DNA of 64,000 bases from a virus. A program made the translations under genes and the position numbers. The notes under the pieces were generated by a model. That model saw nothing but the letters and a program-made list of their open reading frames with translations. It made no database searches and was not told the DNA's origin. The stretch is from positions 32,878 to 96,877 of IMG/VR virus record IMGVR_UViG_3300048110_000147, one strand, 5' to 3'. This document shows, one piece after another, positions 48,328 through 57,364 of this stretch (the first letter of the stretch is position 1; every line of letters begins with the position of its first letter).

Positions 48328-48852
48328 TTAACTAGTGGTATCTGACTCCCAATATTGAACTTGGAATTCTACTGTAAACTCTTCGATAGCATCGTTAGTG
48401 TCATAACTTACATCGATTGCTGAGACGTTAGTCGGGAAGCAACCACGGAAGTTATAAGTTTTAAGAACCGAACCATCTTTGTCCAACTGCTCGACAAGTA
48501 AGTCTGCTTGGTAAGCGACAGGATTTGTGATACCAGTGTTTGCACTGTGACCATTCATTCCGTTCATCCACTTTTCCATGGCGTTTCGTGTTGTAAAGTC
48601 AGTATCGTTTAATACCGTGATGTTCCACGGTTCAAACGTACGGTCTCCAGCGATTTTTAACTGACGACCACGGAAAGGCACTTCGATTACCGCCATAATA
48701 GATGCTGGTAACTGTGCAGCTTTACACATGAAAGATGTTAGTTCTACATCACCACCGGCATATGCTGGGAAGTTTACGGTTGCACGGAATAAGTTAGGAC
48801 GTGCACCTCCACCTTTTAGTTTTGCTTTGAAATCATCTACTCTTAATGACAT
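48328..48852 (-). CDS. 19: gp19 tail tube protein, 174 aa
   Basis: Located between gp18 and gp20 as in T4. ARPNLFRATVNFP, VPFRGRQLKIAGDRTFEPWNITVLND and NFRGCFPTNVSAIDVSYDTND are typical gp19 segments. Forms the inner tube. Confidence 0.95.
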   Translation of the reverse strand: MSLRVDDFKAKLKGGGARPNLFRATVNFPAYAGGDVELTSFMCKAAQLPASIMAVIEVPFRGRQLKIAGDRTFEPWNITVLNDTDFTTRNAMEKWMNGMNGHSANTGITNPVAYQADLLVEQLDKDGSVLKTYNFRGCFPTNVSAIDVSYDTNDAIEEFTVEFQVQYWESDTTS

Positions 48853-48864
48853 GATTATTTCCCC

Positions 48865-50361
48865 TTATATTGCGCCGACTACTTCTTCAAACTCTACACC
48901 AGTTCGAACAGCTACAAAGTTTAAAGTTACGTAGTTGATTGAACGTGCTGGTTTGATGAAGCAAGAAGCGATAAATTCGTTTCGGTCGATGACTTCTGGT
49001 GTATTGTTTGTTTCGTCACAAACAAGACGGAAATCTGTAATACCACGACGACCCTGTATCTCCCGTAGGAAAGGCTCTACAATGTTTACGAATTCTGCGC
49101 GAGTAAACTCATCGTTGAATTCGAACATTACGTTTTGACCTGCTTGAGAGATTGCACGTTCGATTACTAAGAATAGTCGACGAACGTTAATACGGTCAAA
49201 TGCAGATGGACGCGATAGGTGAGTCTTGTCACCGAACAACATAATACCCTGACCTGCTTTGGAGATGATTGGGTTTGCACCACCTTTGTATAAGATATCT
49301 CGTTCGGTCTTGTCTGGGTTTATTAGTAATTCAGTTACTGCGACATACTGTCCTCGACGCGAACCTGCTGGTGAGAACCAAGGTGCAGATACGTTGTCAG
49401 TTGCTGCCATTACACCAGCTGTGGATGATGCGGCAGGAATCCATTCATATTTGTCTTGGTATTTGTCATATACTCTAATTTGGTTAGCGTCTACAACAGC
49501 ATAAGAAGATCGGGTTCGATTTGAGCTATATGCCTGGATGTTTGTTAGGTCGGATCTCTCTAGAGAGCCAACTGCAACACAGTCCTTTCTATCGTTTTGG
49601 GCGATAGCAACTAAGTGATTAAACATGCTATCTGTAGAGTTGCCAGCTGGTGCGATTAAGAAGTCTACTTGAACTTCATCTTTATTTTTAAATAAATCGT
49701 ATCCAGAAGCATAATCAACTGTAGCATCACTTGCATCTTCTCCACCTTCCAGATCGTAATCCGTAGGGGTGACACCCGTGGCGGACGGAGCAACGCTTAC
49801 CCAAGAACTTCTTGAGTTAATTACGTCTATAACGAAGTTATTAGAGCCATCTCTAGCAATGTCTCCAGCTGTTTGACTTAGATAGTCGAATGTTTCTACA
49901 ACTTCTCCGGAAAAAACTACAGCAACGTGAATTTCGCTAGCTTCATCTGGTGCGGAGTCGAAAGAGGCTTTGTGAGGCCAGGATGACCACTCATCGTTAC
50001 TACATACTGATACTGTAATCTCGTTACCTAGTGAGCCTGGGTTATTTGCTGTAAAGAGGTCGCTACTATCTTTGGCGTATGCTTGTCCTGACTTATGTGC
50101 GCGAACAACATAAAGGGATGAGGAATATTTTAGGAAATATGATGCGGACAGAAAATCTGCCGAATTTGCATCTCCTGATGAAGGGTTGCCAAAGACTCGA
50201 GCAAGTTCGGCTTCATTACCGACTAATACTCGCTGTCCAACTGGGCCCCAATTAAAGTCACCTACTAATGCACCAGTTGTAGAAGTGACCGCAGGGACTG
50301 TTCCTGTTAGGTCTATTTCTTTAATCTGTAGTGCTGGTGACTCAGAAAATTTAAGAGTCAT
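48865..50361 (-). CDS. 18: gp18 tail sheath protein, 498 aa
   Basis: GALVGDFNWGPVGQRVLVGNEAELARVFG at the N-terminus and SRPSAFDRINVRRLFLVIERAI, FVNIVEPFLREIQGRRGI in the C-terminal contraction domain match T4 gp18, although shorter (T4 659 aa), as usual in marine T4-likes. Confidence 0.96.
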   Translation of the reverse strand: MTLKFSESPALQIKEIDLTGTVPAVTSTTGALVGDFNWGPVGQRVLVGNEAELARVFGNPSSGDANSADFLSASYFLKYSSSLYVVRAHKSGQAYAKDSSDLFTANNPGSLGNEITVSVCSNDEWSSWPHKASFDSAPDEASEIHVAVVFSGEVVETFDYLSQTAGDIARDGSNNFVIDVINSRSSWVSVAPSATGVTPTDYDLEGGEDASDATVDYASGYDLFKNKDEVQVDFLIAPAGNSTDSMFNHLVAIAQNDRKDCVAVGSLERSDLTNIQAYSSNRTRSSYAVVDANQIRVYDKYQDKYEWIPAASSTAGVMAATDNVSAPWFSPAGSRRGQYVAVTELLINPDKTERDILYKGGANPIISKAGQGIMLFGDKTHLSRPSAFDRINVRRLFLVIERAISQAGQNVMFEFNDEFTRAEFVNIVEPFLREIQGRRGITDFRLVCDETNNTPEVIDRNEFIASCFIKPARSINYVTLNFVAVRTGVEFEEVVGAI

Positions 50362-50428
50362 GATAGTGTCCTTTTTTAGTTAAGGTATAATAAGTTAAGC
50401 ATAATGCGGAAATTTCGTTCAATGTATC

Positions 50429-50436
50429 TATTTATA
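50429..50436 (-). promoter_or_regulatory. T4-type late promoter element
   Basis: TATAAATA 68 nt before the gp18 start, in the 87-nt gap after gp17. Confidence 0.75.
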
Positions 50437-50448
50437 CATTTAATAAGT

Positions 50449-52059
50449 TTACCAAATATCGCTTGGTTCATAGTCCGTCCAGTCCATGCTGTAAGGATCA
50501 TGTCTCTCTTCAACAGGAACATAGTCGCTGCCATCATCTATGATACCGAATGGCGGTAGGTCATCTTCAATTTCTTTCATTCGCTGGTCAAATAACATCT
50601 GTTTAATATTAACGTCTGTCTCATCAGCGAACGACTGTGTTCCAACAAAGTATCCAAACATTACTAAATTCATCATCAAGTCATCATGATTACCATCACT
50701 GGCTTGATATGAAGTTCCTTTTGACGTGAATGTGGAGATTTCCATAATCGTGTTTTCATCAACGATTTCTATCTTGTTGTTTTCAATGATATCCTTGATG
50801 GAAGAGCATCCCATTCTCTTCACCTTCTTATCCATGCGAATACCAATTGCATTTGCTTTGATGGCAGACTCTAGGTGGACGTTTTCGTACTCAAGGTCTT
50901 GGTACAGTCCTACACATACAACCATGCCTTGGTCGTTATTTTCGATAACAACATATGCTTCGTTATATGCGTTTGCATATTTGTATATTATGTTAGGGTA
51001 TAGTATCGGGGATATCTTGTTGTTACGATACACACATACTTGCTTGAAGGGTTGCACTGAAACATCAATAATATTAAATGTAGAATAATCCTGACCACGC
51101 CCTTGACAAACATCTACGGTCATGATATACTGGTGTTCTTCAATAACATCTTCATAGACTAATAAATCTCCACCTTCTAGTCTACGTTTAGGTTCTCTAG
51201 CACGTAATTCTAGAAGTACTTGACCTTCAATAAGAGTATTACCAGTACCAAAGAAAGTATTACCAAACTCTTGATCAAACTGTAATTGAGATGTGTTAGC
51301 AATTGTTTGTGCTTTCCACTTCTCATCACGACCAGGCACATCCCACCAATCTACACGAAATGGTTGGTACTCATTGACCTTTTGTACTGCACCTTCCCAT
51401 ATCTTTTGATAAGTATTACCGATACCATTCGCAGTGCTTGTTATGATAACCTTTGTATCTTTACCAGATGAGATTACTGGATATGTAGATGTGTAGAACT
51501 CAGCGGCATTCTCTACGAACGCAAACTCATCTAAGAATAGTAGGTTGACGGACATACCACGAATGGATGATCCAGATGTCGCAGACGCAATGATTCTAGA
51601 GTTGTTCGAGAATTCAATGGACCCTTTGTTGAGCGCTTTGCATCCTGGCTGCAAGAAGAATGGTAGGTTCTCTAACATGAGGGTTACACGAGATAACATC
51701 TCACGTGCAGTGGCACCTTTGTTTGCAAGGATTGCGATGGTCTTTTCAGGATGGAATAAGGTATACCATAGAAGGTATCCTACAGAGGATATTGATTTAC
51801 CCGACTGGCGGCACGCCAAGACAATAGAGAATCGATTATCGTTAAAGTGATCAAACATCTTCTCTTGATAATCATATAGTTTAAACGGGACAAGTCCTTT
51901 GTCCAGATGCACGACCTTAACATACTTTTTACAAAAATATGCTGGTTCCCTCATACACTTACGGTATTCGCGGAGTTTCTTTTTGTCCCACTCTTCAGCG
52001 ACACCGTCTCGCTTGACTTGCGGGTTACCTAGATAGGAATTCTTAGTGTAGGAACTCAT
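50449..52059 (-). CDS. 17: gp17 large terminase, 536 aa
   Basis: ATPase: Walker A LACRQSGKSISS (K88), Walker B LLFLDEFAF. Nuclease: MTVDVCQGRGQDYS with the first metal Asp, VIENNDQG and a C-terminal HDDLMMNL. Headful packaging motor. Overlaps gp16 by 4 nt. Confidence 0.97.
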   Translation of the reverse strand: MSSYTKNSYLGNPQVKRDGVAEEWDKKKLREYRKCMREPAYFCKKYVKVVHLDKGLVPFKLYDYQEKMFDHFNDNRFSIVLACRQSGKSISSVGYLLWYTLFHPEKTIAILANKGATAREMLSRVTLMLENLPFFLQPGCKALNKGSIEFSNNSRIIASATSGSSIRGMSVNLLFLDEFAFVENAAEFYTSTYPVISSGKDTKVIITSTANGIGNTYQKIWEGAVQKVNEYQPFRVDWWDVPGRDEKWKAQTIANTSQLQFDQEFGNTFFGTGNTLIEGQVLLELRAREPKRRLEGGDLLVYEDVIEEHQYIMTVDVCQGRGQDYSTFNIIDVSVQPFKQVCVYRNNKISPILYPNIIYKYANAYNEAYVVIENNDQGMVVCVGLYQDLEYENVHLESAIKANAIGIRMDKKVKRMGCSSIKDIIENNKIEIVDENTIMEISTFTSKGTSYQASDGNHDDLMMNLVMFGYFVGTQSFADETDVNIKQMLFDQRMKEIEDDLPPFGIIDDGSDYVPVEERHDPYSMDWTDYEPSDIW

Positions 52060-52436
52060 TCATCTTCGTCTTGATCAATTACTTTCTCATCTCCCAACAG
52101 CATACGCTGAAGGTCTGTAGTAGAACCGACGAATAGATTATTATTGGTTGTTGACTCGGCGGGCTTGTCTTCTTTGGTAAGTTCTTTCTGCTTCTTATTG
52201 AGGTCCATTAGTTTATCATTAACATCTGCGATGCCTTTGATCATACCAGATAGAACCTCAAAAGCACGAGGGTGTTCACTCTCCCGTGCGACTTCAATCA
52301 TGAGTTCTAGTGATTCACGACCCTTCTCAATTAGATCATAGTAAGTGTCACGAGAATACTCGTAATCTTGTTCATGAACAAAGTTTTTCTTCTGCTCCTC
52401 ATCAAAAAGAGCAGGTGGTTTGCTATCGTCTCTCAT
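52056..52436 (-). CDS. 16: gp16 small terminase, 126 aa
   Basis: Immediately before gp17. Helical, with the oligomerising region LELMIEVARESEHPRAFEVLSGMIKGIADVNDKLMDL, similar to T4-like gp16. Shorter N-terminus than T4 (164 aa). Confidence 0.92.
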   Translation of the reverse strand: MRDDSKPPALFDEEQKKNFVHEQDYEYSRDTYYDLIEKGRESLELMIEVARESEHPRAFEVLSGMIKGIADVNDKLMDLNKKQKELTKEDKPAESTTNNNLFVGSTTDLQRMLLGDEKVIDQDEDE

Positions 52437-52467
52437 AATGTATATCTATGTCTTAAATAAAGTTGGG

Positions 52468-53247
52468 TTACGATTCAGGTTCAAAAACTGTTATTGTAGT
52501 TTCGAAACCGTAATCATCATCCGGACTCACATCAATAGGGTCTGGGGCTGTAGTTATTAAAGAACCTAATACATCACTGTCATTCTGTATAACATTAATG
52601 TTCGTACTTACTTCCCGAACAATGTTCTGTGTCAACTCCGGACCATAGAAGTTTACCTTCATCTCAAAGTTCAGGGTGTATATAATGGTTCGCCTTTGTT
52701 CTAAGGCACCCTCATAGTCGTCTTGAAAGTCTAGTCCGGAAAGTACAATCGGAACATCTTCTTTGATATTTGGTTGATCAGCAAATGGTTTTACTGTCAA
52801 TGTGTATTGTGGTGCGAAGTATGGGATAATTTGTTCTACCACTTGTAATGCGTCATCTTGAGATTTAGCATAAACTGCTAAAGAAAAGGAAACATTATAT
52901 GGGACACCCACATACATTTTTCGTTGAGAATTATTATCTGAAGATACTATACCGCCAAATCCATTTACCTTGGGAAGTTGTCGGGTAGAGTCATATGCTA
53001 TAGAGGTTATCTCAAACGACATGCGAGGAAGTTTCATCGCAACTCTTCGTTCTGCTTCTTCTCCGTTAGACATCTCTTCTAGGCGTTCGAGAAAAGATCT
53101 CTTTGGCGCATATGATAGTGGTACCTTGACTTGGGACAACACCTTTCCATTAGCATCTGTTCTCAAAACATGTAAGTCATTGAACAGAGAACCAAATACC
53201 GCAACACAAGTACGCACACGCTTATGATAGAAATGACTTCCAATCAT
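52468..53247 (-). CDS. 15: gp15 tail completion / sheath stabiliser, 259 aa
   Basis: Starts MIGSHFYHKRVRTCVAVFGSLFNDL, the gp15 signature, with PYNVSFSLAVYAKSQDDALQVVEQIIPYFAP. Forms the ring at the head-proximal end of the tail. Size close to T4 (272). Confidence 0.95.
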   Translation of the reverse strand: MIGSHFYHKRVRTCVAVFGSLFNDLHVLRTDANGKVLSQVKVPLSYAPKRSFLERLEEMSNGEEAERRVAMKLPRMSFEITSIAYDSTRQLPKVNGFGGIVSSDNNSQRKMYVGVPYNVSFSLAVYAKSQDDALQVVEQIIPYFAPQYTLTVKPFADQPNIKEDVPIVLSGLDFQDDYEGALEQRRTIIYTLNFEMKVNFYGPELTQNIVREVSTNINVIQNDSDVLGSLITTAPDPIDVSPDDDYGFETTITVFEPES

Positions 53248-54131
53248 TGTAATATATCTCCGAATGGATTTGTCTCAGTGAAATCTATGAAGTCATTAGC
53301 GAAATCATCGAATGTTTGATTCTGGGAAAGAGGTTGTATTTCGTTTATGCCGTCAGTAATTGTTATTGGAGTAAGTTCTGCCCAGTCTCCCCTTATAGGC
53401 ATGGTGTCTAACCATACTCGCTCTTCCCCGTCACTAGATCCATTGTGTGCTAGTTTCAACAAGCGGGTCTGACCGTTCCATTCAGTAACCTCTCCTTCCA
53501 TAACATAGTCTGCAAAGGTTTGGGTCACCACTTCTCCAATGGCATAATGCTGTTCTTCATTTTCTTCCGTCTCTGGTTCCATAGTTAATTCGTACTGGAA
53601 TGCAGACTCTTCTTCTACTTGGTCTATCATAGGGATGCCAGTGTCGAAATCTTCGTCTGAGAATTCGAATAACTCGCACTGCATACGGAATTGAGGTAGT
53701 TGTGATAACTGGTAGAAAGGAGTTTCTGTCTCGACTCTCTTTACCTCGAACAAAGACTCTGATAGAGGAAGGAATATTAAGTCACCTTCACGTGGACGGA
53801 ACTCGTACTCAGAGAGGCGGTCTCCAATCAATTCTCTCCATCGTCGACGTGCAATGACAAAGGTTGCTTGGTCTCGCAATTCGATACCAAATTTGGTGAA
53901 CAGATCACCCTCTCCATCAAAAGCATCACCGTTCTCAATGTACACTTCTACTTTATATGCGTCTGAGAACTGAGACTGAATGCTGTCTAGGAATATGTCT
54001 TCTCTTTCGACAACCTCTCTTGGTAGGTAATATACATCCTGACCATAGAACTGGATTGATTCGATTAAAAGATCTTCATAGAGCGATTGTTCTGCTCTAC
54101 TTTTTGTAGTGATATATGGATTGGTGGCCAT
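53244..54131 (-). CDS. 14: gp14 neck protein, 295 aa
   Basis: QSLYEDLLIESIQFYGQDVYYLPREVVERED and FEVKRVETETPFYQLSQLPQFRMQCELFEFSDEDFDTGI match T4-like gp14. Head completion ring. Coupled to gp15 by 4 nt. Confidence 0.95.
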   Translation of the reverse strand: MATNPYITTKSRAEQSLYEDLLIESIQFYGQDVYYLPREVVEREDIFLDSIQSQFSDAYKVEVYIENGDAFDGEGDLFTKFGIELRDQATFVIARRRWRELIGDRLSEYEFRPREGDLIFLPLSESLFEVKRVETETPFYQLSQLPQFRMQCELFEFSDEDFDTGIPMIDQVEEESAFQYELTMEPETEENEEQHYAIGEVVTQTFADYVMEGEVTEWNGQTRLLKLAHNGSSDGEERVWLDTMPIRGDWAELTPITITDGINEIQPLSQNQTFDDFANDFIDFTETNPFGDILQ

Positions 54132-54134
54132 GCT

Positions 54135-54905
54135 TTACCCCATAAAGAAGATTGGACCTTCATCTTCCTCGTTACGGAATTTCTCCATGATTTTCTCTAT
54201 CTCTTGTAGAGAGTCTTCATAGATCTGACGAGCGTTGACTGTAATACCGCCAGGCAAAGTCATACCATCAAATTTAGTTAGGTTTGTTCCCCATTGACGT
54301 TTAATCAATGCGGTTGAATATTCTTTGAGGAATCGATGATTCCATAGCGAGTTATATTCGTTTACTGTTTCGTCTGGATTTCTAATACCGTAGACTTCAA
54401 ATATTACATAGTCATCTAGTTTAAGATTCGTTTTAGAAACATGTAAGTTAATTCTATTGTACTGTCGGTCAAAAGTAATTTGTGGATGACCGCCTAGTTT
54501 CATGTCCAATAATGATAGTTGTTGTTGCATCTGCTCGTAGTGTGCTAGATCACCCAATAGACCACCACCATTGGCGAAGTCACTAATGGTATGGGACATG
54601 AACTGCCACGAGTCACTGAACCATCCGTTGTGAGCATTACTAAAACTCATAGGGATCATTCTTACTACTGCACTTAGATCCAGACTGTCGCTTAAATCTA
54701 CTGACTGGTTATCAATATCGGTCTGAGTCAATTGATGTTTTAGGTAATATCTCTTAGAACCGTCCGGATGATTTTCACGAAACCACTGTAATGCTTCGTC
54801 GATACGATCGTCGAGTTGTTCTTCATCGATATTAACTTCGACTACCGGATGCCCTAGAGCACGAAGGCAGTAATCGATTAAATCTTCTCTACTTGTTGAA
54901 TACAT
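54135..54905 (-). CDS. 13: gp13 neck protein, 256 aa
   Basis: REDLIDYCLRALGHPVVEVNIDEEQLDDRIDEALQWF at the N-terminus and YSTALIKRQWGTNLTKFDGMTLPGG match T4-like gp13. Head completion with gp14. Two late promoter elements lie just upstream. Confidence 0.95.
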   Translation of the reverse strand: MYSTSREDLIDYCLRALGHPVVEVNIDEEQLDDRIDEALQWFRENHPDGSKRYYLKHQLTQTDIDNQSVDLSDSLDLSAVVRMIPMSFSNAHNGWFSDSWQFMSHTISDFANGGGLLGDLAHYEQMQQQLSLLDMKLGGHPQITFDRQYNRINLHVSKTNLKLDDYVIFEVYGIRNPDETVNEYNSLWNHRFLKEYSTALIKRQWGTNLTKFDGMTLPGGITVNARQIYEDSLQEIEKIMEKFRNEEDEGPIFFMG

Positions 54906-54933
54906 GACTATAGTCCAATATTGGTTGCCTTAC

Positions 54934-54953
54934 TATTTATACGTTTATTTATA
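54934..54953 (-). promoter_or_regulatory. Tandem T4-type late promoter elements
   Basis: TATAAATA at 54941-54934 and again at 54953-54946, 12 nt apart (about one helical turn), right after the fibre terminator and 29 nt before gp13. Confidence 0.82.
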
Positions 54954-54965
54954 TCAAAAATAAAT

Positions 54966-54993
54966 ATAAAAAAAGGGGACCGAAGTCCCCTTT
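54966..54993 (-). terminator. Rho-independent terminator after fibre gene
   Basis: AAAGGGGAC-TTCG-GTCCCCTTT hairpin (54993-54972) with a UUCG loop and a T run. Confidence 0.94.
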
Positions 54994-55015
54994 CATATCT
55001 TGGTCGAAACCTAGA

Positions 55016-57301
55016 TTAGTTTACAACTGTACCATTCACATCGTATACATCGATACGGTAGTGAGATGGAGCCTGTCCACCTAGTTCGTTTGCATCCGAT
55101 GAAGATGCAACGTGTAGAGATGATGCAGTTTCTGCTTCATCAATCTTAATCTCACCAGTAGTAGAGTTATAAGTGATACATAGACCACCAGATAGAGCTG
55201 TCTTAGTACGCTCTGGAGTCCAGTACTTATTAGTACTTCCTTCTGAGACGTTATCTGTATCCCATGCTAGGATTGCAGATGTAGATGACTCTAGAGAAGT
55301 CAATCGAGTACCGTGTCCAGCAACCGCACCTGTTAGAGTGCTGTCAGCAGATTGGAACTCAGCAACGATTTCTGCAAGAGAGTTTAGTGCAGTTGCGTCT
55401 GTGTTAGACAATACATTAGAAATCTGAGACTGTAGTCCAGCTTCCGCAGATGTCGCACGAGTTTCTTCAGCGTCAATCGAACTCTGTAGTGCGCTATCAG
55501 CAGAACTACGAGTAGATGCTTCTGCATCAATGTTTGCCTGTAGACCACTAACATCACCACCTGTAGAAGATGTCAATGCATCGATGTTAGACTGTAGAGT
55601 AGCCTCAGCACCTTCCGCACGTGACTTCTCAGTCGCAATTTCCGCAGAGTTAGCATTATCACCAGCGGTAATTGCAGCACCGTTGATGTTGATGTAGCCT
55701 AGAAGTTGTGAACCAAGGTTAGATCGAGTTGTTGCTTCTGCATCAATGTTTGCCTGTAGTGCAACATCACCAGCACCACGTGCAGACTCTTCAGCAGTTA
55801 GGTCCGCTTCGAGTGCAGTGATGTTGTTCTCAGCAGTAGTCAATCGACCACCGTTTGCCGTGATAACACCAGATAGGGATGCGTCAGCAGTTTCAAATGC
55901 AGATACAATCTCAACCAATGTGTCTAGAGACGCAGGGGAACCAGAAATAATAGTACTGACCTGATTCTGTAGACCAATGATGTCAGACTCTAAAGCAGCA
56001 TCAGCAGAACTACGTGCAGATGTTTCTGACACGATGTTCGCAGCGTTAACTGCTTCTGCACTTGCCGCACGTCCTGCTTCCGCATTAATCTGTGCTTGTA
56101 GACCAGATACGTCACCGGACTGAAGTACTTCAAGAGCGTCTATCTCTGCTTGTAGAGCTGCGTCAGCAGAACTACGTGTACTTGCTTCCGAACTAACGGC
56201 CGCAATTCGAGCAGCAACTTCTGCGTCATGATCAGTTTGACTTGCTTTGGTTCCAATGGATGTTGCTACTGTCGCAGAGAAGTTCGCGTCGTCACCAAGT
56301 GCCGCAGCTAGTTCGTTCAACGTATCCAATGCCGCAGGGGCAGCGTCTACAGTTGCCGCAACAACACCATCAACATATCCTTTGTTAGCAGCTTGTCCAA
56401 CGTCTGTCGGAGTATCAACTCTAACATCCGAACCACTTAGCATGACAATACCGTCTTGGAAGTCGAATGTTCCGCCAGGACCAGTAGCAGTTATTGAACC
56501 ACCAGATGCAATCTGAAGTTGATCTGTTGCCAAACGGCCACTTACTAGATCGGTCCACTCATAGTCTGTACCAGTCCACTTGACGAATTCGCCAGCATTA
56601 GCAGTAGAAATGTTTAAGTGTTGATCGACCTCTGTCTTAGTGGCATTACCGAAACCACTACCAGTGATTGTTGACGAACCGAAGTTTACTATAGAACCTT
56701 CGAAATCGACAGTTCCCGTTTGAACTTTTAGGTCATCTGCTTCAATGTGATCAATGAATCCACGAGCAGCATAAACATCATTAGCGTTCTTGATGTTGTT
56801 ACTATCCATGTCAAGTTCAGCAGTCATCTGAATATCAGTTGAACCTGAAGATGTGCTGATACCAGAAGTACGTGAGTTTGCAGCAGCAATTGCCGCAGCG
56901 TTTGCTGCTTCAGCTGTAGTAGCACGAGTTTCTTCAGCGGTAACTGACGCAGTTAATGTAGCAATGTCAGTTGGTGTTGCAACGCCGTTTGTTAGAGTAG
57001 TATTGATTGTTGCAATGTCAGATGCGTTCTGAGCAACAGAACCTGTTAGAGTGCTGTCCGCACCTTCGAATGCAGTTACGATTTCTTGCAATGTATCCAG
57101 AGTTTCTGGAGACGTACCTAGAATCGCGGTAACTTGCGACTGTAGGTCCGCGATGTCAGCAGCAGTTAAACTTGCTACCGCATCTTGGATGGCCCCTGCG
57201 ACAACCTTGCCGTCTGCGCCAATAACAGTAACGTCGTTGATTGATAGTTCTCCAACTATGTCAGCTCCGTTCTGAATTCTAAACTTTTTGTTAGTACTCA
57301 T
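55016..57301 (-). CDS. Coiled-coil repeat tail-fibre-like structural protein, 761 aa
   Basis: N-terminus MSTNKKFRIQNGADIVGELSI is a beta structural head typical of phage fibre proteins. The middle alternates coiled coil (EETRATTAEAANAAAIAAANS) with recurring TSPETLDTLQEIVTAF-like segments, each followed by ADSTLTG-type turns. C-terminus ETASSLHVASSSDANELGG...SHYRIDVYDVNG. Trimeric fibre shaft is inferred. Paralogue of the 1971-residue protein upstream. Ends at a strong terminator. Confidence 0.75.
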   Translation of the reverse strand: MSTNKKFRIQNGADIVGELSINDVTVIGADGKVVAGAIQDAVASLTAADIADLQSQVTAILGTSPETLDTLQEIVTAFEGADSTLTGSVAQNASDIATINTTLTNGVATPTDIATLTASVTAEETRATTAEAANAAAIAAANSRTSGISTSSGSTDIQMTAELDMDSNNIKNANDVYAARGFIDHIEADDLKVQTGTVDFEGSIVNFGSSTITGSGFGNATKTEVDQHLNISTANAGEFVKWTGTDYEWTDLVSGRLATDQLQIASGGSITATGPGGTFDFQDGIVMLSGSDVRVDTPTDVGQAANKGYVDGVVAATVDAAPAALDTLNELAAALGDDANFSATVATSIGTKASQTDHDAEVAARIAAVSSEASTRSSADAALQAEIDALEVLQSGDVSGLQAQINAEAGRAASAEAVNAANIVSETSARSSADAALESDIIGLQNQVSTIISGSPASLDTLVEIVSAFETADASLSGVITANGGRLTTAENNITALEADLTAEESARGAGDVALQANIDAEATTRSNLGSQLLGYININGAAITAGDNANSAEIATEKSRAEGAEATLQSNIDALTSSTGGDVSGLQANIDAEASTRSSADSALQSSIDAEETRATSAEAGLQSQISNVLSNTDATALNSLAEIVAEFQSADSTLTGAVAGHGTRLTSLESSTSAILAWDTDNVSEGSTNKYWTPERTKTALSGGLCITYNSTTGEIKIDEAETASSLHVASSSDANELGGQAPSHYRIDVYDVNGTVVN

Positions 57302-57334
57302 TAGTTTATACCTTTTAGAATATATTAGAGAAGT

Positions 57335-57357
57335 GGGGGTAGACTGATTCTACCCCC
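57335..57357. terminator. Hairpin between the two fibre genes
   Basis: GGGGGTAGA (57335-57343) and TCTACCCCC (57349-57357) form a perfect 9-bp stem with a 5-nt loop, just after the stop of the 1971-residue gene. No T run follows on the minus strand, so it may be an RNA-processing or attenuator hairpin rather than a true terminator. Confidence 0.55.
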
Positions 57358-57364
57358 GACGTTA

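Noticed and set aside
51103-51131. Plus-strand TTGACA-17-TATACT inside gp17
   Set aside because: 11 of 12 matches can occur by chance in 64 kb, and the hexamer comes from conserved nuclease codons of gp17.
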